Position numbers and translations under genes: made by a program. Source: JAJTCH01 sp040386195 (GTDB lineage: Bacteria; Pseudomonadota; Alphaproteobacteria; Rickettsiales; UBA1997). From it: a stretch of DNA of 64,000 bases. The stretch lies in assembly GCA_040386195.1 (NCBI GenBank), contig JAZKFV010000022.1:1-64000 (forward strand), in the 5' to 3' direction. Under the pieces are notes generated by a model. The model did not search any database. It was not told the DNA's origin and was given only the letters and a program-made list of their open reading frames with translations. Numbering within the stretch: the first letter of the stretch is position 1; each line of letters opens with the position of its first letter. This document shows positions 43,285 through 51,859 of this stretch, piece after piece.

Positions 43285-45069
43285 ATGTTCAAAAAAATTT
43301 CCTTAATTCTCGCAATTTTTTTCCTTATAAGCAACAACCTTGAAGCCGCGGATTTCAAGCAAGGTATTTCTATTTTTGGTGATTTAAAATATCCGCCCAA
43401 TTTCAAACATTTTGATTATGTAAATCCAAATGCACCCAAAGGCGGCGAGGTGAAATATGGGGTGGAAGGAACTTTTAATAATTTGAATCCGTTTATTTTA
43501 AAAGGCATCTCGGCGGCGGGAATGGAGATGGTTTTTGATAGTTTGATGGAAGGATCGGCTGATGAAATTTCTTCGAAATATGGCTTGATTGCTCAAGGCG
43601 TGAAGCTTTCCGATGATAGAAAAACTCTCACTTTTCGTTTAAGAAAAATTGCTCGATTCAATGATGGTTCAAAAATCACTGCCGATGATGTGGTTTTTTC
43701 GTTCAATTTACTCAAAGAAAAAGGTCATCCATCTTATTCAATGGTTTATCGCGATGTGCGCGCCGCTAGGAAAATCAATGATTATGAAGTAGAATTTATT
43801 TTCAAAAATGGTGATAACCGCGAATTGCCGCTTGCTGTTGCCAGCCTTCCAGTCTTTTCTAAAAAATATTATAGTGAACATCAATTCGACAAAACTACTT
43901 TTGACGCACCACTTGGAAGCGGTGTTTATAAGGTTGTGACGGTTGATGCCGGAAAATCAATTACTTTTGCAAGAGTTAAAAATTATTGGGCGAAAGATTT
44001 ACCAGTCAATGTTGGTAGATATAATTTTGATAAAATAACTTACGATTATTATCGCGATAATAATGTTTTGGTTGAGGCGTTTAAAGCTGGCGCTTACGAT
44101 TTCCGTCAAGAAAATATCGCCAGAAATTGGGCGACTGCTTATAATATTGAGAAGGTAAAAAATGGTGAAATTATCAAAAAAGAAATTCGCCATAATTTGC
44201 CCGCGCCAATGCAGGCATTTGTTTTCAATTTGCGCAAAGAGAAATTGCAAAATCGTAATTTAAGAGCGGCAATTGCTCTGGCGTTTGATTTTGAATGGGC
44301 GAAGGAAAAGATTTTTTATGGATCTTATGAGCGCACTAATAGTTTTTTTAGTAATTCTGAATTTGGCAGTTCAGGCTTGCCAAGCAAGGCTGAATTAAAG
44401 ATTTTGAATAAATTTAAAAACCAAGTTCCGCCAGAAATTTTTGAAGGAGAATTTAAATTGCCCAAAACTGATGGCAGTGGTTTTTCCAGAATTAATTTGC
44501 TTCAAGCCAAAGCTTTGTTAGAAGGCTCGGGATATTTTATTCGTAAGGGCAAATTGATTGATCCTAAAACCAATCAGCCAATGGAGCTTGAATTTTTGAT
44601 TAGCAGCAAATCATTTCAAATGGTGATTGCGCCAATGATTAGAAATTTGGAAGTGTTGGGAATTAAGGCAAAAAGCCGCTTGGTTGACGAAAATCAATAT
44701 AGTAATCGTTTGAAAAATTATGATTATGATTTGATCGTCAATGTCTTCGGATCAGGAATGGTGCCGGGCGACGAGCAATTTAGCTATTGGCATTCGTCAC
44801 AAAAAAATATCGCCGGCGGCAATAATTTGGTGGGAGTTGATAATAAAGCGATTGATTATTTGGTCGAGAAAATTTCTAAAACCAGAAATAAAAATGAGCT
44901 AAAAACTTTAACCAAATGTTTGGATCGTATTTTATTAGCCAATTTTTATGTGATTCCGCAATGGCATAATCAAACTTATCGGATTTTATATAAAAATAAA
45001 TTTGCTATGCCAAACCGCGCCCCAGCTTATTCTATGGCTTTAGATAGTTGGTGGATTAAACCTAATTAA
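43285..45069 (+). CDS. Extracellular solute-binding protein, family 5 (peptide ABC transporter)
   Basis: Periplasmic oligopeptide-binding protein of an ABC importer. The ATG at 43285 gives a classic signal peptide (MFKKISLILAIFFLISNNLE, then AA cleavage site). An upstream ATG at 43222 would only add residues encoded by the repeat hairpin. The 594-aa mature-plus-signal length and motifs (YPPNFKHFDYVNPNAPKGGE; LTFRLRKIARFNDGSKITAD; IPQWHNQTYRILY) match the YejA-like branch used for large peptides. No permease or ATPase genes adjoin. Peptide uptake suits a cell that also encodes PepF. Confidence 0.9.
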   Translation: MFKKISLILAIFFLISNNLEAADFKQGISIFGDLKYPPNFKHFDYVNPNAPKGGEVKYGVEGTFNNLNPFILKGISAAGMEMVFDSLMEGSADEISSKYGLIAQGVKLSDDRKTLTFRLRKIARFNDGSKITADDVVFSFNLLKEKGHPSYSMVYRDVRAARKINDYEVEFIFKNGDNRELPLAVASLPVFSKKYYSEHQFDKTTFDAPLGSGVYKVVTVDAGKSITFARVKNYWAKDLPVNVGRYNFDKITYDYYRDNNVLVEAFKAGAYDFRQENIARNWATAYNIEKVKNGEIIKKEIRHNLPAPMQAFVFNLRKEKLQNRNLRAAIALAFDFEWAKEKIFYGSYERTNSFFSNSEFGSSGLPSKAELKILNKFKNQVPPEIFEGEFKLPKTDGSGFSRINLLQAKALLEGSGYFIRKGKLIDPKTNQPMELEFLISSKSFQMVIAPMIRNLEVLGIKAKSRLVDENQYSNRLKNYDYDLIVNVFGSGMVPGDEQFSYWHSSQKNIAGGNNLVGVDNKAIDYLVEKISKTRNKNELKTLTKCLDRILLANFYVIPQWHNQTYRILYKNKFAMPNRAPAYSMALDSWWIKPN

Positions 45070-45079
45070 TTATCAAATC

Positions 45080-45472
45080 ATGATCACAAACCCACTTGAC
45101 CTTCATCTTGGAAAAAAATTACGTGAAATCAGAACAATGGCGGGAATGAGCCAGGCGCAAGTTGGTGAGCTAATTGGTGTGAGTTTGCAACAGATCAGAA
45201 AATATGAAATTGGTTTTAGTCGAATTAGCGCTAGTAAGTTATATGAATTTTCTCAGATTTTTCACAAACCAATCGGCAGTTTTTTTGATGATTACATCGC
45301 TGATGAAGATTTTCACAATATTGAATTTAAATCTGAAGCAGAATGTCGAAAATTAGAAGAAGAGAAAAATCAGGAAATGATGAGTTTGATTCGGGCTTTT
45401 AATCGAATTAGAAGTTTTGAAGTGCGGGGAAATTTGATAAGCTTGCTCAAATCAATTGCAGATAAAAACTAA
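45080..45472 (+). CDS. XRE-family helix-turn-helix regulator
   Basis: A 130-aa DNA-binding protein. The HTH spans about 10-65 (LGKKLREIRTMAGMSQAQVG, ELIGVSLQQIRKYEIG), followed by a helical C-terminal dimerisation tail. This small XRE type is common in alphaproteobacteria; Ehrlichia EcxR, which activates type IV secretion genes, has similar size and layout, but identity is not claimed. It starts 10 bases after the solute-binding protein gene, so the two are probably co-transcribed. A bidirectional terminator follows. Confidence 0.88.
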   Translation: MITNPLDLHLGKKLREIRTMAGMSQAQVGELIGVSLQQIRKYEIGFSRISASKLYEFSQIFHKPIGSFFDDYIADEDFHNIEFKSEAECRKLEEEKNQEMMSLIRAFNRIRSFEVRGNLISLLKSIADKN

Positions 45473-45508
45473 AAAATCCCCGCCAAATTATTTGACGGGG
45501 ATTTTTTA
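45473..45508. terminator. Bidirectional Rho-independent terminator
   Basis: AAAATCCCCGCCAAAT, TA, then TTTGACGGGGATTTTTT form a GC-rich stem with A-run on one side and T-run on the other. It lies directly between the XRE gene stop and the rpmA stop, so it can end both convergent transcripts. Confidence 0.93.
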
Positions 45509-45512
45509 TAAT

Positions 45513-45770
45513 TTATGCAGCTTCCACGTTAATGTAGATGCGATTATTTTTGCCAGCTTTAACGAATTTTACAATTCCAGCCACTACTGCAAAAATAGTG
45601 TGATCAACACCAATGCCAACACCTTTTCCCGGGTGCCATTTGGTGCCTCTTTGACGAGCGATAATGTTGCCAGAAATTACTGACTCGCCGCCGTATCTTT
45701 TGATGCCCAGTCTTCTACCAGCCGAATCCCGACCGTTCCTGGAACTACCACCTGCTTTCTTGGTTGCCAT
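45513..45770 (-). CDS. rpmA: 50S ribosomal protein L27
   Basis: The 85-aa protein of the peptidyl-transferase region. It begins MATKKAGGSSRNGRDSAGRR and continues LGIKRYGGE, the L27 signature. It is downstream of rplU in the usual order. obgE, which normally follows, is absent. Confidence 0.98.
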   Translation of the reverse strand: MATKKAGGSSRNGRDSAGRRLGIKRYGGESVISGNIIARQRGTKWHPGKGVGIGVDHTIFAVVAGIVKFVKAGKNNRIYINVEAA

Positions 45771-45796
45771 TGTTTAGTTAAGTTAAAAATTAGTAA

Positions 45797-46108
45797 TTAC
45801 AATTTAATATCGGTGATTTTAAGAAGAGTTTTAAGTTGGCGGTGACCATTTTTTCTTCTGGAATTTTGTCTTCTTCTTTTTTTGAAAACGATGATTTTGT
45901 CGTCTTTAAAATTTTTGCTAACTTCCGCTAAAACAGTTGCGCCTTTGATATTAGGGCTGCCGAACACTGCTTGACCATTATCATTTTGTGCAAAAAGCAC
46001 TTCTAGAGTGATTTTATCGCCAACATTAGAGTTGAGATTTTCAACGATGATTTTGTCGTCTTTAGCAACGCGATATTGCTTTCCACCAGTTTGAATTATT
46101 GCAAACAT
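45797..46108 (-). CDS. rplU: 50S ribosomal protein L21
   Basis: A 103-aa 23S rRNA-binding protein. The N-terminus MFAIIQTGGKQYRVAKDDKI and the C-terminal KKRRRQNSRRKNGHRQ are characteristic. It forms an operon with rpmA, 26 bases downstream, and has a good promoter upstream at 46202-46230. Confidence 0.98.
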   Translation of the reverse strand: MFAIIQTGGKQYRVAKDDKIIVENLNSNVGDKITLEVLFAQNDNGQAVFGSPNIKGATVLAEVSKNFKDDKIIVFKKRRRQNSRRKNGHRQLKTLLKITDIKL

Positions 46109-46201
46109 TTGCTGTTGTATTTATTTTTAAAGAAGTAGGATTTGCTTTTTTTACTGTAGATAAGAAGCCATTTCAAAAGGGCTATTTAAAAGCAGGCGGG
46201 T

Positions 46202-46230
46202 AATCTACCTTCCGCAAATATTTTTGTCAA
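46202..46230 (-). promoter_or_regulatory. Promoter of rplU-rpmA
   Basis: On the minus strand: TTGACA (46230-46225), a 17-base spacer, then TAGATT (46207-46202). The -35 box is perfect and the spacing ideal; the start codon of rplU is about 95 bases further on. The -35 box partly overlaps the upstream leader of the divergent helicase gene. Confidence 0.7.
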
Positions 46231-46235
46231 CCAAA

Positions 46236-47513
46236 ATGTCTATAAAATTATTATCCGCCGAACAAAAACAGGCAGTTTATGCCCTAGAAGATGGGGAGAG
46301 TATTTTTATTAGCGGCAGTGCTGGCACGGGGAAATCCTATTTATTACAATATTTAAAAGCTAATTATTCTGATTCAGGTTTGCATATCACAGCCAGCACT
46401 GGCATTGCTGCGGTGCATGTTGGTGGGCAAACTTTGCATTCTTGGGCGGCAATTGGGCTTGGCAATTTGCCAGCTGAGCAAATTATTGAGAATTTATTTT
46501 CCGCCAAATTTAGCCGCGTGCGCCGCAAATTGAAATTGGCAAAAATGTTGGCGATTGACGAAATCTCCATGATTTCGGCGCCAGTTTTTGATTTAATCAA
46601 TGAATTATTAAAAGCCGTGCGCCAAGATGAGCGACCATTTGGCGGTCTACAATTAATTTTATTTGGCGATTTTCTGCAATTGCCGCCAGTTAATAGAGAA
46701 GGGCAATTGGATTATGATTATCAATTTTGCTTTCAATCCAGAGCTTGGAAAGAATTGAGCCCAAAGCCAATTATGCTCAAAACAGTTTTTCGTCAAGAAG
46801 ATGAAAATTTTGTTAAGCTTCTCAACAACATTAGATTTGGTAAAGTTGATGAAGATGATGTTATCACGCTTAAATCAAGAATTAATTTGCCTGAAAAAAT
46901 TAGTGCCATAAAACCAACAATTTTGGCTTCGCATAATTCTCAAGTTGATGCTATCAATCAAATTGAGCTGAAAAAAATCCCCAACAATTCCCAAATTTTC
47001 ACCGCCAAATTTTCTGGCGATTCCACCAAAACTGATTTTTTACGCAAAAATTGTTTAGCGGCAGAAAAGCTAGAATTAAAGGTTGGCGCGCAAGTGATGA
47101 TGCTTAAAAATACTTATCAAAAAGAAGGTGTTATCAATGGCTCGTTAGGTGTGGTCAAAGAATTTTCTAAAAAAACTAATCATCCAATCGTTGAGTTTAA
47201 TAACGGAGCGCTTCTAACGGTTTCGCCAGAAGTTTGGGCTTTAGAAAAATTTGATGTTGAAAAACGCGAAATTATAACCGAAGCTGAAATGACACAAGTG
47301 CCGCTATTATTGGCTTGGGCAATCACTATTCACAAATCACAAGGAATGACTTTAGATAAAGTTAAATGCGATTTAAGCAAAGTTTTTGCCGATGGACAAA
47401 TTTATGTAGCATTATCACGAGTAAAAACTTTGGAAGGATTATTCATTGATGCGCTAGATTTTAACCGCATCAGAGCCAATCAACAAATCGTCGAATTTTA
47501 TAATAATTTTTAA
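46236..47513 (+). CDS. PIF1-like ATP-dependent DNA helicase
   Basis: An SF1B-type helicase of about 425 aa. I chose the ATG at 46236 over an in-frame TTG at 46224. Walker A is FISGSAGTGKSYLL (about 24-37), Walker B is LAIDEISMIS, motif III is LFGDFLQLPPV, and the C-terminal motifs ITIHKSQGMTLDKV and IYVALSRVKTLEG complete the Pif1/RRM3 core. It probably unwinds G-quadruplexes or blocked forks. Eukaryote-like PIF1 genes occur in many bacteria and phages. Followed at 2 bases by a transporter gene; no phage genes are near. Confidence 0.9.
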   Translation: MSIKLLSAEQKQAVYALEDGESIFISGSAGTGKSYLLQYLKANYSDSGLHITASTGIAAVHVGGQTLHSWAAIGLGNLPAEQIIENLFSAKFSRVRRKLKLAKMLAIDEISMISAPVFDLINELLKAVRQDERPFGGLQLILFGDFLQLPPVNREGQLDYDYQFCFQSRAWKELSPKPIMLKTVFRQEDENFVKLLNNIRFGKVDEDDVITLKSRINLPEKISAIKPTILASHNSQVDAINQIELKKIPNNSQIFTAKFSGDSTKTDFLRKNCLAAEKLELKVGAQVMMLKNTYQKEGVINGSLGVVKEFSKKTNHPIVEFNNGALLTVSPEVWALEKFDVEKREIITEAEMTQVPLLLAWAITIHKSQGMTLDKVKCDLSKVFADGQIYVALSRVKTLEGLFIDALDFNRIRANQQIVEFYNNF

Positions 47514-47515
47514 AA

Positions 47516-48439
47516 ATGTATCACCGCCTTTCCCAAAAATCGCAAGGAATATTGTGGGCAATAATTACTTGCTTTTTGGTGTCGGTGATGATTGCCGTTG
47601 TGCGCCATTTGTCAGAACATTTTCACCCATTTCAAATTGTGATGATGCGCAATTTTTTTGCCTTAGTTTTTTTGTTGCCTTTTGTGATCAAAAACATTGA
47701 TCAATTTGTTAAAACCTCTCATCTAAAAATGCATTTAATCCGCGGCGTGGTTGGTTTGGCAGGAATGTTATTGTGGTTTTATGTCATCACTTTAATTCCA
47801 TTATCTGAAGCAGTTTCGATCACTTTTATTGTGCCAATCACCACCACAATTGCGGCGATGTTTTTTCTAGGCGAGAAGGTTGATAAGAAAATTTGGATCT
47901 CCTTAACCATTGGCTTGATTGGCGTTCTAATCATTATTCGCCCCGGATTTCGTGAATTTAAAATCGCTTATTTATTAGCATTATTAATCCCTTTTGTCTG
48001 GTCAGTTTCTAACATTTTGATCAAAAAAATGGTCGCCACTGAAAAGCCGCAAACCATTACTTTATATTTATCTTTTGTAATGTTTATCCTGTCAATTCCT
48101 ATCGCCGCGCCATATTTAAAACCAATTCCAATTCCCGATTTATGTTGGTTTTTATTGCTCGGTTTAATTTCCAACTGCTCATATATTGCCAACGCAATTT
48201 GCTATTCCAAAACCGATGTTTCCACCGTTCAGCCTTTTGATTTTACGCGCTTAATTTTCACCGCAATTATTGCTTATTTTGCTTTTGGTGAAAAGATGGA
48301 GCTAATGATGTTCATTGGCGCGGCAGTAATTTTATTTGGCTCGTTAATTGTTGCTTCTAAATCACCGCTCTATTATTTATATTCAGGTTTTGCTGTCGGA
48401 TTTATCAAACCAAAAATGCTAAAAAAATGGAAAAAATAA
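47516..48439 (+). CDS. EamA/DMT-family transporter
   Basis: A 307-aa inner membrane protein with about ten hydrophobic segments in two EamA halves (GILWAIITCFLVSVMIAVVR; ...VSNILIKKMV). The loop residues YCYSK-like (NAICYSKTDVSTVQPFDFTR) match the family. Relatives in Rickettsia import S-adenosylmethionine, while others export amino acids; the substrate cannot be assigned here. It overlaps the following MerR gene by 13 bases, so one transcript is likely. Confidence 0.86.
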   Translation: MYHRLSQKSQGILWAIITCFLVSVMIAVVRHLSEHFHPFQIVMMRNFFALVFLLPFVIKNIDQFVKTSHLKMHLIRGVVGLAGMLLWFYVITLIPLSEAVSITFIVPITTTIAAMFFLGEKVDKKIWISLTIGLIGVLIIIRPGFREFKIAYLLALLIPFVWSVSNILIKKMVATEKPQTITLYLSFVMFILSIPIAAPYLKPIPIPDLCWFLLLGLISNCSYIANAICYSKTDVSTVQPFDFTRLIFTAIIAYFAFGEKMELMMFIGAAVILFGSLIVASKSPLYYLYSGFAVGFIKPKMLKKWKK

Positions 48440-48870
48440 TTGATAAAAAAAGATCAATCGGCGACGCGTCTAAAGAGCTTGGGCTTGAAACCCACGTGAT
48501 TCGTTTTTGGGAATCAAAATTTCCGCAGATAAAACCCAAAATTGGCAAAGGCGATCGTCGCTATTATTTTGATAAAGAAATCGCCGTTTTAGCCAAAATA
48601 AAATCTTTGCTCCATGACGAAGGATACAGCATTGCCGGCTTACAAAAATTATTAAAAAAGCGCAAAAAATCAGATTTAAAAGAGCAGAATTTGGAATTTT
48701 TATTAGCTGAAAATATTGTTGATGATTTAAAAAAAGATGCCGAAGAATTTTCAATTGATGATTTTATCAGCCCAGATGTTGACTTGGCGAAGGGCGACGA
48801 TGCTGCGGATTCTATCAATCAAATCATTGCTCGCATTGAATTTAATTTAAAAAAGTTGGAGCAAATTTGA
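48427..48870 (+). CDS. MerR-family transcriptional regulator
   Basis: A 147-aa regulator. The winged HTH (residues about 10-75: IGDASKELGLETHVIRFWES, KFPQIKPK) is the alphaproteobacterial MerR type often placed beside ihfA. The C-terminus is an acidic helical tail with no effector-binding Cys cluster, so it is not a metal sensor. It overlaps the transporter gene at its start and xthA at its end (TTGA shared). Confidence 0.88.
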   Translation: MEKIIDKKRSIGDASKELGLETHVIRFWESKFPQIKPKIGKGDRRYYFDKEIAVLAKIKSLLHDEGYSIAGLQKLLKKRKKSDLKEQNLEFLLAENIVDDLKKDAEEFSIDDFISPDVDLAKGDDAADSINQIIARIEFNLKKLEQI

Positions 48871-49652
48871 AAATCATTTCATGGAATATCAACTCACTGC
48901 GTTTGCGCTTGCCGCTTTTAGAAAAGGTGGTTGCAGCTCACAATCCCGACATAATTTGTCTGCAAGAAACTAAAGTTCAAGACGCTGATTTTCCATTGCT
49001 GGCGGTGCAAAATTTAGGTTTTAAATTTATCGAATTTGCTGGCGAAAAATCTTACAACGGCGTTGCCATTCTCTCCAAACTGCCTTTAGAAAATATCAAA
49101 AAATATAACATTTTAGATTTTGGTCACAAAAGACACATTGCCGCAACTTTGCCAAATGGAGAAATTCTGCACAATTTTTATGTGCCGGCGGGTGGCGATA
49201 TTCCTGATGTGAAGCTTAATGACAAATTTGATTTTAAGCTAAAATTTGTTGATTGGATGAGTGAATATTTTGCTAAAAATTATCGCAACAATCAAAAAAT
49301 TATTATGGTTGGCGATATGAATATTGCGCCATTAGCCAATGATGTTTGGTCGCACAAACAATTGCTCGGCGTAGTTTCGCACACGCCAATTGAAGTTGAA
49401 AAAATGGCAAATTTGCAAGCGAGTTTAAATTGGATTGATACGCATCGAATGTTTGTCAGTGATGCTGAAAAATTATATAGCTGGTGGAGTTATCGTGGGC
49501 TTGATCCTTTCAAATCAAACCGCGGCAGAAGATTAGATCACATTTGGATCACACCGAATTTGCAGAAAAATTTACAAAAAGCAGAAATTTTTAAAGAATT
49601 TAGAATTGCAACTCAGCCTTCTGATCATGTGCCAATCAGCATTGAAATTTAA
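48867..49652 (+). CDS. xthA: Exodeoxyribonuclease III (AP endonuclease)
   Basis: Repairs abasic sites and degrades DNA 3'-5'. The 261 aa have KIISWNINSLRLRLP, DIICLQETKVQD, MVGDMNIAP and SDHVPI, the four metal and catalytic motifs of the XthA/Ape1 family; the active-site residues are intact. The start is TTG at 48867, overlapping the merR stop by four bases. It is convergent with a lipoprotein gene, four bases overlapping. Confidence 0.95.
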   Translation: MKIISWNINSLRLRLPLLEKVVAAHNPDIICLQETKVQDADFPLLAVQNLGFKFIEFAGEKSYNGVAILSKLPLENIKKYNILDFGHKRHIAATLPNGEILHNFYVPAGGDIPDVKLNDKFDFKLKFVDWMSEYFAKNYRNNQKIIMVGDMNIAPLANDVWSHKQLLGVVSHTPIEVEKMANLQASLNWIDTHRMFVSDAEKLYSWWSYRGLDPFKSNRGRRLDHIWITPNLQKNLQKAEIFKEFRIATQPSDHVPISIEI

Positions 49653-50053
49653 TAAACTTTGCGCAAACAGCTATAAATTTCTGGATTACAAACCAAGCTA
49701 TTTCTGGATTTAGCGCGGTTATAAAATTTCTTTTCTCCAATCAATAAATTCTTGCGATCAAAAGTTAAAAGCACCTCATAATTTTCTGATTTGATCCAAC
49801 CAAAATGATTAATAATTGGCATTTGTGAAACTAAATCATAACCACTTTTAGAATATGAATATTGGTAAATATTATTGCCAAATTCATCTTGCCAAGCATC
49901 GGAATATTTGCCGTAAGTTTGAATAATATTTTCTAGCTTATCGCCTTTATTTATAGGGCTTTGATAAAGGTTAATAGTTGATTTATTTCCAACTTTAGAT
50001 TGGCAAGAAACCAATAAAGTTAGCAATAAAATTCTAGCGATTTTCCTGAGCAT
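49649..50053 (-). CDS. Putative lipoprotein, BamE-like
   Basis: 134 aa. The signal peptide ends in a lipobox (LLVSC, Cys at 17). The rest has the SmpA/BamE pattern: INKGDKLENIIQTYGKYSDA, then a short beta sheet (YQYSYSKSGYD, VLLTFDRKNLLIGEKKFY). BamE binds the outer-membrane assembly machine; the match is by pattern only. It overlaps the upstream lipoprotein gene by 20 bases and xthA by four. Confidence 0.75.
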   Translation of the reverse strand: MLRKIARILLLTLLVSCQSKVGNKSTINLYQSPINKGDKLENIIQTYGKYSDAWQDEFGNNIYQYSYSKSGYDLVSQMPIINHFGWIKSENYEVLLTFDRKNLLIGEKKFYNRAKSRNSLVCNPEIYSCLRKVY

Positions 50054-50708
50054 TTTGGGTGATTTTTTTATTTTTTAGATTGGGTTTTATAACTTCAGAA
50101 CTTTTTAATAATCGTTTTTTAAAACGTTTTTTTAACGACGGATATTTTTGAATCAAATAGTTAATTTCCCAAGTTTGATTGGCAAATAATTTCTCTTTTT
50201 GCCTAGAATTTTTACCGCTTAAAATATTTTCCACCAATTCAAAGTTATCATTAACCGCAAATTTGTTGTTCAAGATTTTAGTGCTTTTATCCTCGTCATT
50301 ACTGGCTGCTTGCTTATAAAAAATATCGCCAACATAAATAATTTCTCCAGCTTTCGCCTCTAAAATAGTTAAATATTTTTCTTGTTGCTTAGCTTTTTTA
50401 TCTGAAAAAAGCGGACGATTTTCTGGTGGCGCAAAAAGATGATAAAGATTGGGACTAAGCATTAGAATGTTATATTGATTGGTCGCGTAGATGGTTCGGC
50501 AATTTTGATCATCTTCTTTTGCACACAAATAAAGCCTTTCGCTCCTTTTGCCATTTAGCTTGAAAATAATAATCGCTTTTTGATTTTCAGGAAATCGGTT
50601 TAAGAAACTATCTGAGCTGATAGTTTGATCAAGGCTGTTTTCAGTTAGAAAAACACAAGATGAGAAAAAAGTTAGCAAGAGCAGGGTGGTGATTTTGGTG
50701 GGTTTCAT
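50034..50708 (-). CDS. Putative lipoprotein of unknown function
   Basis: 224 aa with a lipoprotein signal peptide (lipobox LTFFSSC, Cys at 18) and a basic C-terminal third (SLKKRFKKRLLKSSEVIKPN). Residues around 45-60 (IIIFKLNGKRSERLYLCAKE) and 118-130 (EAKAGEIIYVGDIFY) look like a beta-rich domain. I do not know the family. It overlaps the next lipoprotein gene by 20 bases and follows tsaE by 20, so the three may be one operon. Confidence 0.72.
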   Translation of the reverse strand: MKPTKITTLLLLTFFSSCVFLTENSLDQTISSDSFLNRFPENQKAIIIFKLNGKRSERLYLCAKEDDQNCRTIYATNQYNILMLSPNLYHLFAPPENRPLFSDKKAKQQEKYLTILEAKAGEIIYVGDIFYKQAASNDEDKSTKILNNKFAVNDNFELVENILSGKNSRQKEKLFANQTWEINYLIQKYPSLKKRFKKRLLKSSEVIKPNLKNKKITQNAQENR

Positions 50709-50728
50709 TGGGTTTTTTTGGGTTAAAA

Positions 50729-51136
50729 TTATTTGATGAAAACTATTCTTTCGGATTCATTTTTAATTTCAATTTTAATTTCGATATAATTTTTTGGCAA
50801 AAATTCTTGAGCTATTTCTGGCCATTCAATCAAACAAATTCCATTTTTTAAACAATCAAAAAAGCCAATATTTTCAAGCTCTTCAGAACTTTTTAAACGA
50901 TAAAGATCAAAGTGATGAATTAAAAATTTTGGAGTTTGATAAGAATAAAGCAAATTAAATGTTGGGCTCAAAACCGTAATTTTTTGATCCGCCAAAGCGT
51001 TAATAAAACTGCTCGCAAAAAAACTTTTCCCCGCTCCCAAAGTTCCTTTCAGCCCAAACACATCACCAGCTTTAGCCTTGCTAGCAATAGCTGCGGCTAG
51101 TTCTTGCATTTGAGATTGGTTAACGGTTTTTTGCAT
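50729..51136 (-). CDS. tsaE: tRNA threonylcarbamoyladenosine biosynthesis ATPase TsaE
   Basis: P-loop ATPase required for t6A formation together with TsaB, TsaC and TsaD. The 135 aa have Walker A LKGTLGAGKSFFASSF and LIHHFDLYRLKSSEELENIG, then CLIEWPE, all TsaE hallmarks. Its ATG shares one base with the stop of the upstream antitoxin gene, so its translation may be coupled to a toxin-antitoxin pair. Confidence 0.95.
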   Translation of the reverse strand: MQKTVNQSQMQELAAAIASKAKAGDVFGLKGTLGAGKSFFASSFINALADQKITVLSPTFNLLYSYQTPKFLIHHFDLYRLKSSEELENIGFFDCLKNGICLIEWPEIAQEFLPKNYIEIKIEIKNESERIVFIK

Positions 51137-51465
51137 TAGGTAGTTTTTTTAGCCAATGGTTTGATAACAAAACCATATCCCAAACTTTCTAAAATAGTTC
51201 TAATGGTATTGAATTTTGGATTGCCATTAGCAGATAGAGTTTTGTAAAGACTTTCTCTAGAAAGCCCAGTTTTTTTAGACAATTCACTAAAGCCACCTTT
51301 GGCGATGGCGAGTTGACGAAGAGATAAAAATAGAGTTTTTTCATCCTTATCTTGCTTAAACTCTTTTAGAGAAAAATCTAGAAATTCATCAGCAAATTTT
51401 GGATCTTCTTTAAAATGCTCAACAATTACCTCGTTAAAATTTCTGTGTTTAATATTCTTTTTCAT
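51136..51465 (-). CDS. HigA-like antitoxin (helix-turn-helix)
   Basis: 109 aa. The ATG at 51465 (MKKNIKHRNFNEVIVEHFKE) is preferred over an in-frame start at 51531, whose extra residues lie in the toxin gene. The C-terminal HTH (FSELSKKTGLSRESLYKTLS, then ANGNPKFNTI) is typical of addiction-module antidotes. The gene follows the RelE/HigB-like toxin and overlaps it by 17 bases; toxin-first order is characteristic of HigBA. Stop overlaps tsaE by one base. Confidence 0.87.
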   Translation of the reverse strand: MKKNIKHRNFNEVIVEHFKEDPKFADEFLDFSLKEFKQDKDEKTLFLSLRQLAIAKGGFSELSKKTGLSRESLYKTLSANGNPKFNTIRTILESLGYGFVIKPLAKKTT

Positions 51466-51772
51466 TGTAATCCTCCCAATATTCTTGTGCTTTTTTAATG
51501 TCTTTTGTTTGAGTTTTTTTGTCGCCACCACAAAATAAAATTATGATTTGGTGTTGTTCAAAGCCAAAATAAATTCTATAGCCACTACCAAAATCAAACC
51601 TTAATTCAAAAATTCCTTCACCTAAACTTTTATGATCGCCAAAATTTCCGGTCTCAATTATTTGGTTCAGCCTTTTAACAATTCGCTTTCTAAAGCTATT
51701 ATCTATGGTTTTTAGCCAATCAAGGAAAGGCTCTTTACCGGTTGCGGTTTTATAAAGTACAATATCAATCAT
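51449..51772 (-). CDS. RelE/HigB-like toxin
   Basis: A 107-aa RelE-superfamily mRNA interferase of the phage Gp49/COG3657 branch. The core FLDWLKTIDNSFRKRIVKRL, then LGEGIFELRFDFGSGYRIYF and ILFCGGDKKTQTKDIKKA, is intact. It is paired with the overlapping HigA-like antitoxin. The complete pair lies in front of tsaE, so the operon links toxin-antitoxin expression to an essential tRNA-modification gene. Confidence 0.9.
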   Translation of the reverse strand: MIDIVLYKTATGKEPFLDWLKTIDNSFRKRIVKRLNQIIETGNFGDHKSLGEGIFELRFDFGSGYRIYFGFEQHQIIILFCGGDKKTQTKDIKKAQEYWEDYNEKEY

Positions 51773-51859
51773 TGGTTTGGGTTTTTGGGTTGTGGTGTTT
51801 TTGTATCCCGCAAGATACGAAAGTGGTTTTTTAAGTCAAGGGGGAATTTGCGAAGCTAA

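Noticed and set aside
45456..45683. Plus-strand ORF of 75 aa over rpmA
   Set aside because: It is antisense to rpmA and runs through the terminator.
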